Assembly: GCF_000372725.1 (NCBI RefSeq)
Contig: NW_005196756.1
Coordinates: 1,286,229 to 1,350,228 of the forward strand
DNA length: 64,000 nucleotides
Source: Emiliania huxleyi CCMP1516
Lineage: Eukaryota; Haptophyta; Isochrysidales; Noelaerhabdaceae
Direction of reading: 5' to 3'
The position numbers and the translations under genes are program-made. How positions within the stretch are numbered: position 1 is the first letter of the stretch; every line of letters begins with the position of its first letter. Below, in pieces: positions 52,201 through 61,200 of this stretch. Under the pieces are notes generated by a model that searched no databases, had not been told where the DNA came from, and saw nothing but the letters and a program-made list of their open reading frames with translations.

Positions 52201-55200
52201 CACGCTTCGCGAGCCGCTGATGTGGTGGCCGTCTCTGCGATTGGTCTCCCCGGCCCGTTGGCGACGGCCGAGCTAGCGCTGAGGGCGGTGCAGGTCAGCG
52301 CGGCTTCGGCCGCGGCGACGCCCGTGTGGCTGCTGACTGCCGGTGGGCAGGCAGCCGCGCCCATCCGCTTGCTCGGCACGTCGCACGCTGGTGTTTCCGC
52401 GCTTGCTCGTTGCGCACGGACAGAGGCGCCCTCGGCGTCGTTGGTGTGCTTGGACGTGGACGGCGCGCGGACGTGCTCTTCCCCGGCGACGCTTGTCCAC
52501 GCCGCGGACTTGGCGGCGCGTCTTGGCGAGCCGGAGGCGGCGCTCGTTGGCAGCACTTTGACAGCGCCGAGGCTGCTGGCTGCGGCGCAGGCATTGGCAG
52601 GGCCGATAAGGCTGCACTTCGACGCGCGGGGCGCGTTGACGAATCTGAGGGTGGTCTCACAGCCCGCGGGCGGCTGCGCCGCCGAGCCAGACGGAGTCGA
52701 GCTGCACGTGCGTTCGGTGGGCCTCAACTTCCGCGACGTGCTCAACGTGCTCGGCGCGTACCCCGGCGACCCGGGCCCGCCGGGCGGGGACTGCGCTGCG
52801 GTGGTGAGCTCCGTTGGCGCAGGCGTGGCGCACCTGCCGGTGGGGGCGCGGGTGCTGGGCCACGGCGTCGCGGCTCTTGCGTCCGTGTCTCGCGCGGACG
52901 CGCGGCTCGTGGCGCCGACCGGCGGGGTCCTCTCGGACGACGCCGCGTGCACGCTGCCGACGACGTGGAGCACGGTGCACATGGCGCTGCTGGCGTCGCG
53001 GCCGCGCTCGACGGACAGGCTGCTGCTGCACGCGGGCGCGGGCGGCGTGGGCCTGGCGGCGGGCGAGTACGCGCAGTGGCTGCGCTCGCGTCCGAGCACG
53101 ACGGTGGGCCAGCCGCAGAAGCACCGCTTTCTGCACCACGCGGGCTTCTGCGGCCGCACGCTGAGCTCGCGTGACGGCGGCGCCTTCGCGCTCGGCGCCT
53201 CGGCGCAGCTGCGCGGCTCGCGTCTGCGGGGCGTGCTCAACAGTCTGTCGGCGGACTTCATCGTGTGCTCGTTCGCGCTGCTCGGCGAGGACGGCTGCCT
53301 GTGCGAGATTGGCAAGCGCGCGGTGTGGAGCTACGAGCGGCACGAGGCGGCGGCGCACTCGCGGTACGTTGCGATCGCGCTCGACTCGACGATGGAGCAG
53401 GTGCCGTGGTGGATGTGCCGGACGCTGCGCTTGCTGTCGTCCCGCGCGGAGGCGGACGTGCTGCACGGTCTTCCGCTGCGCGTGTTCGGTCTGGAGCGCG
53501 GCGCGCAGGCTGCTTTCCGCTGGATGCAGGCGGGCTCCAACATCGGCAAGGTCGTGATCCGTGTGCCTGCGGCGGGCGACGCTGCGGTGGAGGGCTCGCA
53601 CGTCCTGACGGGCGGGAGCGGCGCGCTTGGCGTCGTGACGGGTGCGTGGCTCTCGGAGAGCGGCGCGGGCGCGTTGGTGGTCGCATCGCGCGGCGGCTCG
53701 ATCTCAGCGTCGGCGGGCGCGCGTCTGCGCAGCTCCGGCGTGTGCGAGGTGCGGGCGGCGCGGTGCGACGCGGGCGAGCCGTCCGAGGTGTCTCGCCTCT
53801 TTGCTGGCTTGCGCATCGATGGCGCGCCGCCCCTGCGTGGCGTGTGGCACGCGGCGGGCGTGTTGGCAGACGCGCTGCTTGCGTCGCAGAGCGCGGCGTC
53901 GCTCCGCCGAGTGTTCGCCCCAAAGGCGGTGGGCGCGTGGGCGCTCCACCGCGTGTGCGCGCCTTCGCCGGTGGACGCGTGCGTGCTCTTTTCCTCCATT
54001 TCGGCGGTGCTCGGCGGCAGCGGCCAGGCCAACTACGCAGCGGCGAACTGCTGCCTCGACTCGCTGGGCGGCCGGCGGCGGCTGACCGGCTTGCGCGCGG
54101 CGAGCGTGCAGTGGGGCCCGTGGGCCGACTCTGGCATGGCTGCGGGTGGCGCCGTGAATGCGCGGCTGCAGGCGGGCGGGATCGGCCTGATCGGGTTGGC
54201 GCAGGGCGTCGTCGCCTTCAAGGCGGCGCTGCGGCCGGTCTGCCCGTCGGCGATGTCGCTATTTCCGGTGCGTTGGGGCCAGTACCTCGGCACGCGGGGC
54301 GGCGTCGTGCCCGCCCTGCTGAGCGCCTTTGCGGGGCGGGGCGGGGCCTCGTCCGGCGCGGCGGCGGCGGCGGCGGTGGCGGCGACCTCGACGTCGACAG
54401 CCGCGACGGTGAGCCTGGAGCTGGTGATGCAGCTAGTGAAGCAGACGACGGGAGCCGACGCGAGTGCGGACGTGCCTCTGATGGAGGCGGGGCTCGACTC
54501 GCTGGGGTCGGTGGAGCTCGGCAACCAGCTGAAAGCGCATTCGGGTCAGAGCCTGCCGAGCACGCTCGTCTTTGACTACCCCACCGCGCGCCAGCTGGCG
54601 GGCTACTTCGCCGAGCAGTCCGCCGCTGCGCCGGCGGCGGCGGCGGCGGCGGTGGCGGCGCCGGTCGGCCACTCTCGGTCGCAGGGCGCGTCGTCTCGTG
54701 CCGCGCGCGTGCGTGGCTTGAGCGCCAGTCTTCCGATGGGCGTGTGCGGCGCTGTTGGCGCGCGGTTGCTCGCGTCGACGGGCCGGAGCGTGATTTGCGA
54801 GGTTCCGCCGGATCGTTGGGAGCTTGCGGCGGCGGCTCCGGACGACGCCATTGGGCAGCGCATTCGGTACGGCGGCTTCCTCCGCGACGCCGACCTCTTC
54901 GACAACGCCTTCTTCAGCGTCTCGCCGGCCGAGTCGGCGGCGATGGACCCCCAGCAGCGGCTGCTCCTCGAGCACGGGTACGCGGCTCTGCTCGCGGCCG
55001 GTCTGGAGCGGGGCGCCCTGATGGGCGGCGGCACCGGCGTCTTTCTCGGCATCGCTGCTGCTTCTACCGAATGGTCGTATCACGTTCGCGCCTCTCCGTA
55101 TCTATCTCGCAGCGTGTACGCCGCAACGAGCAGCAGCCTTTCGATAGCCGCGGGCCGCATCTCCTTCGTGCTCGGCTTGCAGGGGCCATGCGTGTCTTAC

Positions 55201-58200
55201 GACACGGCCTGCTCTGCGGCGCTGGCTGCCAACCACGCTGCGTTGCGCGCGCTGCAGATGGAGGAGTGTCCGGACGCGCTTTTGCTGGCAGTTAGCATGA
55301 TGCTCCTTCCCGGCTTGGAGATGTCGTTCGCCATTGCGGGCATGACCTCGGCGACGGGCAGCTGCAAGACGTTCGACCGCCGCGCCGATGGGTACGCGCG
55401 CGGCGAGGCGATCAGCGCATTCGGCCTGCAGGCGCAGGCAGGCGAGGGCGGCTTGTCCGCGTCGATCCTCGGCAGCTGCGTGCGGCAGGACGGCCGGAGC
55501 GCCAGCCTGACGGCGCCGAATGGCCAGGCGCAGCGGAGCTTGCTCGAGGCCGCGCTCTCGGACGCCAGCACCGCCGCGTCGGCCGTCTGCTGCGTCGAGG
55601 CGCACGGGACGGGCACGCCTCTGGGCGACCCGATCGAGACCCGCTCGATGGCTGCCGCGGTGCTCGCGGCCCGGGGCGGCGCGGCGGAGCCGGCGATTGG
55701 GAGCATTAAGGCGAATGCGGGCCATGCCGAGCCGGCCGCGGGTAGCTCCGGCTTGCTGCGGCTCGCGTTGGGTCTCACTGGGCTCGAGGCTGCGCCCAAC
55801 GCGCAGCTGCGCGTGCTCAACCCGCACGTGAGCTCGGCGCTCGAGGGCGCCTCGGGCGCCCTGCCGACGCAGCTCGTCACCACGCCTCAAATGCGCGGTG
55901 ACGCGGGCACTGCGGCCGGCGGGGTGAGCTCGTTTGGCTACAGCGGGACGATCGTTCACGCCGTTGCGCAGTCGGAGTCGCCGCTGGCGGCGCTGGCGGT
56001 GGACGGGCTGCGCGAAGGCCTGTCGTACGCGCGCCGCCATTACGGATGGCGCGAGACGCCGCACCCGCTCGCGCAACGGCGGCTCGAGCGCGTGGAGAGC
56101 GGCGTTTCGGCGGTCCTTCGTTCTGAGGTGGAGGGAGCTTTGCGCGCCCTGATTGCAGACCACGTCGTTCGAGGGAGCACCTTGTTCCCGGCGGCCGGCT
56201 ACCTCGAGATGGCGCGCGCATCTTGGGGGTGCGTGCACTCCTCGTCGCCGGCGCGCCCGGGTGCAGCCTCGCTGCGGCGGGTGTACTTCTTGCAGCCGCT
56301 CGTACTCGCAGGCACGGCCTCCGTGGAGTGCTCCATCGATGCGGCGGGCGGCCGGTTTGAGGTCCGCAGCTTCCCGGTCGCGGAGGAGCCGTCGACGGCG
56401 CACTGCGCAGGGGCTGCCTCTGCTGTGGCGCACGCCGGCCATGCGGCGTCTCTCGCGCGGCTGCGGTCCGTGGGCGGGCGTGCCGTGGACCTGTGTGCGC
56501 TGTACGAGACCCTCCGTGTGTCCGGACTCGAGTACGGCCCAGCCTACCGCACCCTGGATGCGGCCTGGTCCTCGCCGGGCGCGGCGGTGGCCAGACTGCA
56601 GCGCCGCACGAGCTTGTGCGGCACTCAGGTGCACCCTGCGGACATCGACGGCGCGCTGCACACGACAGCCTTGCTCGGGGAGCGCAAGGCGGGCGAGATG
56701 CGCAAGGCGGGCGAGATGCGCCTGCCCTTCTCGGTGGGCGAGGCGTCCCTCTCCCGAGCCTCGGGTTGGCTGTGGCCGGTGGCGGAGCTGAGGGGGTCGG
56801 GCGGGATGGACGTGTGCATTGGCGGCGCGTTTGACCTCCCGCCGCCAGTGCAGCTCGCCTCCTTTGAGGTGCGCGCCGTGGCGGCGGCGGCTCTGCAGGC
56901 GGCGGCGCCGCTGGTGCAGCATCACTTGTACCAGACGGGATGGCAGCGCGCTGGAGAGGGTGCGGCGGCGACGGCAGTGGGTCCACGCACGGTCTGGTCC
57001 GGGGCTGCTGGATCGGCGGGGCCGCGTGCCTCTCCGACTGGCGCGAGCCACGCTTCGCGAGCCGCTGATGTGGTGGCCGTCTCTGCGATTGGTCTCCCCG
57101 GCCCGTTGGCGACGGCCGAGCTAGCGCTGAGGGCGGTGCAGGTCAGCGCGGCTTCGGCCGCGGCGACGCCCGTGTGGCTGCTGACTGCCGGTGGGCAGGC
57201 AGCCGCGCCCGCCCGCTTGCTCGGCACGTCGCACGCTGGTGTTTCCGCGCTTGCTCGTTGCGCACGGACAGAGGCGCCCTCGGCGTCGTTGGTGTGCTTG
57301 GACGTGGACGGCGCGCGGACGTGCTCTTCCCCGGCGACGCTTGTCCACGCCGCGGACTTGGCGGCGCGTCTTGGCGAGCCGGAGGCGGCGCTCGTTGGCA
57401 GCACTTTGACAGCGCCGAGGCTGCTGGCTGCGGCGCAGGCATTGGCAGGGCCGATAAGGCTGCACTTCGACGCGCGGGGCGCGTTGACGAATCTGAGGGT
57501 GGTCTCACAGCCCGCGGGCGGCTGCGCCGCCGAGCCAGACGGAGTCGAGCTGCACGTGCGTTCGGTGGGCCTCAACTTCCGCGACGTGCTCAACGTGCTC
57601 GGCGCGTACCCCGGCGACCCGGGCCCGCCGGGCGGGGACTGCGCTGCGGTGGTGAGCTCCGTTGGCGCAGGCGTGGCGCACCTGCCGGTGGGGGCGCGGG
57701 TGCTGGGCCACGGCGTCGCGGCTCTTGCGTCCGTGTCTCGCGCGGACGCGCGGCTCGTGGCGCCGACCGGCGGGGTCCTCTCGGACGACGCCGCGTGCAC
57801 GCTGCCGACGACGTGGAGCACGGTGCACATGGCGCTGCTGGCGTCGCGGCCGCGCTCGACGGACAGGCTGCTGCTGCACGCGGGCGCGGGCGGCGTGGGC
57901 CTGGCGGCGGGCGAGTACGCGCAGTGGCTGCGCTCGCGTCCGAGCACGACGGTGGGCCAGCCGCAGAAGCACCGCTTTCTGCACCACGCGGGCTTCTGCG
58001 GCCGCACGCTGAGCTCGCGTGACGGCGGCGCCTTCGCGCTCGGCGCCTCGGCGCAGCTGCGCGGCTCGCGTCTGCGGGGCGTGCTCAACAGTCTGTCGGC
58101 GGACTTCATCGTGTGCTCGTTCGCGCTGCTCGGCGAGGACGGCTGCCTGTGCGAGATTGGCAAGCGCGCGGTGTGGAGCTACGAGCGGCACGAGGCGGCG

Positions 58201-61200
58201 GCGCACTCGCGGTACGTTGCGATCGCGCTCGACTCGACGATGGAGCAGGTGCCGTGGTGGATGTGCCGGACGCTGCGCTTGCTGTCGTCCCGCGCGGAGG
58301 CGGACGTGCTGCACGGTCTTCCGCTGCGCGTGTTCGGTCTGGAGCGCGGCGCGCAGGCTGCGTTCCGCTGGATGCAGGCGGGCTCCAACATCGGCAAGGT
58401 CGTGATCCGTGTGCCTGCGGCGGGCGACGCTGCGGTGGAGGGCTCGCACGTCCTGACGGGCGGGAGCGGCGCGCTTGGCGTCGTGACGGGTGCGTGGCTC
58501 TCGGAGAGCGGCGCGGGCGCGTTGGTGGTCGCATCGCGCGGCGGCTCGATCTCAGCGTCGGCGGGCGCGCGTCTGCGCAGCTCCGGCGTGTGCGAGGTGC
58601 GGGCGGCGCGGTGCGACGCGGGCGAGCCGTCCGAGGTGTCTCGCCTCTTTGCTGGCTTGCGCATCGATGGCGCGCCGCCCCTGCGTGGCGTGTGGCACGC
58701 GGCGGGCGTGTTGGCAGACGCGCTGCTTGCGTCGCAGAGCGCGGCGTCGCTCCGCCGAGTGTTCGCCCCGAAGGCGGTGGGCGCGTGGGCGCTCCACCGC
58801 GTGTGCGCGCCTTCGCCGGTGGACGCGTGCGTGCTCTTCTCTTCTGTTGCGGGCCTGTTGGGGAACATGGGCCAGGCCAACTACGCGGCGGCGAACTGCT
58901 GCCTCGACTCGCTGGGCGGCCGGCGGCGGCTGACCGGCTTGCGCGCGGCGAGCGTGCAGTGGGGCCCGTGGGCCGACTCTGGCATGGCTGCGGGTGGCGC
59001 CGTGAATGCGCGGCTGCAGGCGGGCGGGATCGGCCTGATCGGGTTGGCGCAGGGCGTCGTCGCCTTCAAGGCGGCGCTGCGGCCGGTCTGCCCGTCGGCG
59101 ATGTCGCTATTTCCGGTGCGTTGGGGCCAGTACCTCGGCACGCGGGGCGGCGTCGTGCCCGCCCTGCTGAGCGCCTTTGCGGGGCGGGGCGGGGCCTCGT
59201 CCGGCGCGGCGGCGGCGGCGGCGGTGGCGGCGACCTCGACGTCGACAGCCGCGACGGTGAGCCTGGAGCTGGTGATGCAGCTAGTGAAGCAGACGACGGG
59301 CGCCGACGCGAGTGCGGACGTGCCTCTGATGGAGGCGGGGCTCGACTCGCTGGGGTCGGTGGAGCTCGGCAACCAGCTGAAAGCGCATTCGGGTCAGAGC
59401 CTGCCGAGCACGCTCGTCTTTGACTACCCCACCGCGCGCCAGCTGGCGGGCTACTTCGCCGAGCAGTCCGCCGCTGCGCCGGCGGCGGCGGCGGCGGCGG
59501 TGGCGGCGGCGGTCGGCCACTCTCGGTCGCAGGGCGCGTCGTCTCGTGCCGCGCGCGTGCGTGGCTTGAGCGCCAGTCTTCCGATGAGCGTGTGCGGCGC
59601 TGTTGGCGCGCGGTTGCTCGCGTCGACGGGCCGGAGCGTGATTTGCGAGGTTCCGCCGGATCGTTGGGAGCTTGCGGCGGCGGCTCCGGACGACGCCATT
59701 GGGCAGCGCATTCGGCACGGCGGCTTCCTCCGCGACGCCGACCTCTTCGACAACGCCTTCTTCAGCGTCTCGCCGGCCGAGTCGGCGGCGATGGACCCCC
59801 AGCAGCGGCTGCTCCTCGAGCACGGGTACGCGGCTCTGCTCGCGGCCGGTTTGGAGCGGGGCGCCCTGATGGGCGGCGGCACCGGCGTCTTTCTCGGCAT
59901 CGCTGCGGCAGACTGGTATGACATCGTGAAGGCCTCGCCGATGAGCCGGAGCGTGTACGCCGCCACGGGCAGCAGTCGGTCGATAGCCGCGGGCCGCATC
60001 TCCTTCGTGCTCGGCTTGCAGGGGCCATGCGTGTCTTACGACACGGCCTGCTCTGCGGCGCTGGCTGCCAACCACGCTGCGTTGCGCGCGCTGCAGATGG
60101 AGGAGTGTCCGGACGCGCTGGTTGCCGGCGTGAGTCTCGTCCTCTTGCCAGAGGTGAGCATCAACTTTGCCACCGCGGGCATGACCTCGGCGACGGGCAG
60201 CTGCAAGACGTTCGACCGCCGCGCCGATGGGTACGCGCGCGGCGAGGCGATCAGCGCATTCGGCCTGCAGGCGCAGGCAGGCGAGGGCGGCTTGTCCGCG
60301 TCGATCCTCGGCAGCTGCGTGCGGCAGGACGGCCGGAGCGCCAGCTTGACGGCGCCGAATGGCCAGGCGCAGCGGAGCTTGCTCGAGGCCGCGCTCTCGG
60401 ACGCCAGCACCGCCGCGTCGGCCGTCTGCTGCGTCGAGGCGCACGGGACGGGCACGCCTCTGGGCGACCCGATCGAGACCCGCTCGATGGCTGCCGCGGT
60501 GCTCGCGGCCCGGGGCGGCGCGGCGGAGCCGGCGATTGGGAGCATTAAGGCGAATGCGGGCCATGCCGAGCCGGCCGCGGGTAGCTCCGGTTTGCTGCGG
60601 CTCGCGTTGGGTCTCACTGGGCTCGAGGCTGCGCCCAACGCGCAGCTGCGCGTGCTCAACCCGCACGTGAGCTCGGCGCTCGAGGGCGCCTCGGGCGCCC
60701 TGCCGACGCAGCTCGTCACCACGCCTCAAATGCGCGGTGACGCGGGCGCTGCGGCCGGCGGGGTGAGCTCGTTTGGCTACAGCGGGACGATCGTTCACGC
60801 CGTTGCGCAGTCGGAGTCGCCGCTGGCGGCGCTGGCGGTGGACGGGCTGCGCGAAGGCCTGTCGTACGCGCGCCGCCATTACGGATGGCGCGAGACGCCG
60901 CACCCGCTCGCGCAACGGCGGCTCGAGCGCGTGGAGAGCGGCGTTTCGGCGGTCCTTCGTTCTGAGGTGGAGGGAGCTTTGCGCGCCCTGATTGCAGACC
61001 ACGTCGTTCGAGGGAGCACCTTGTTCCCGGCGGCCGGCTACCTCGAGATGGCGCGCGCATCTTGGGGGTGCGTGCACTCCTCGTCGCCGGCGCGCCCGGG
61101 TGCAGCCTCGCTGCGGCGGGTGTACTTCTTGCAGCCGCTCGTACTCGCAGGCACGGCCTCCGTGGAGTGCTCCATCGATGCGGCGGGCGGCCGGTTTGAG

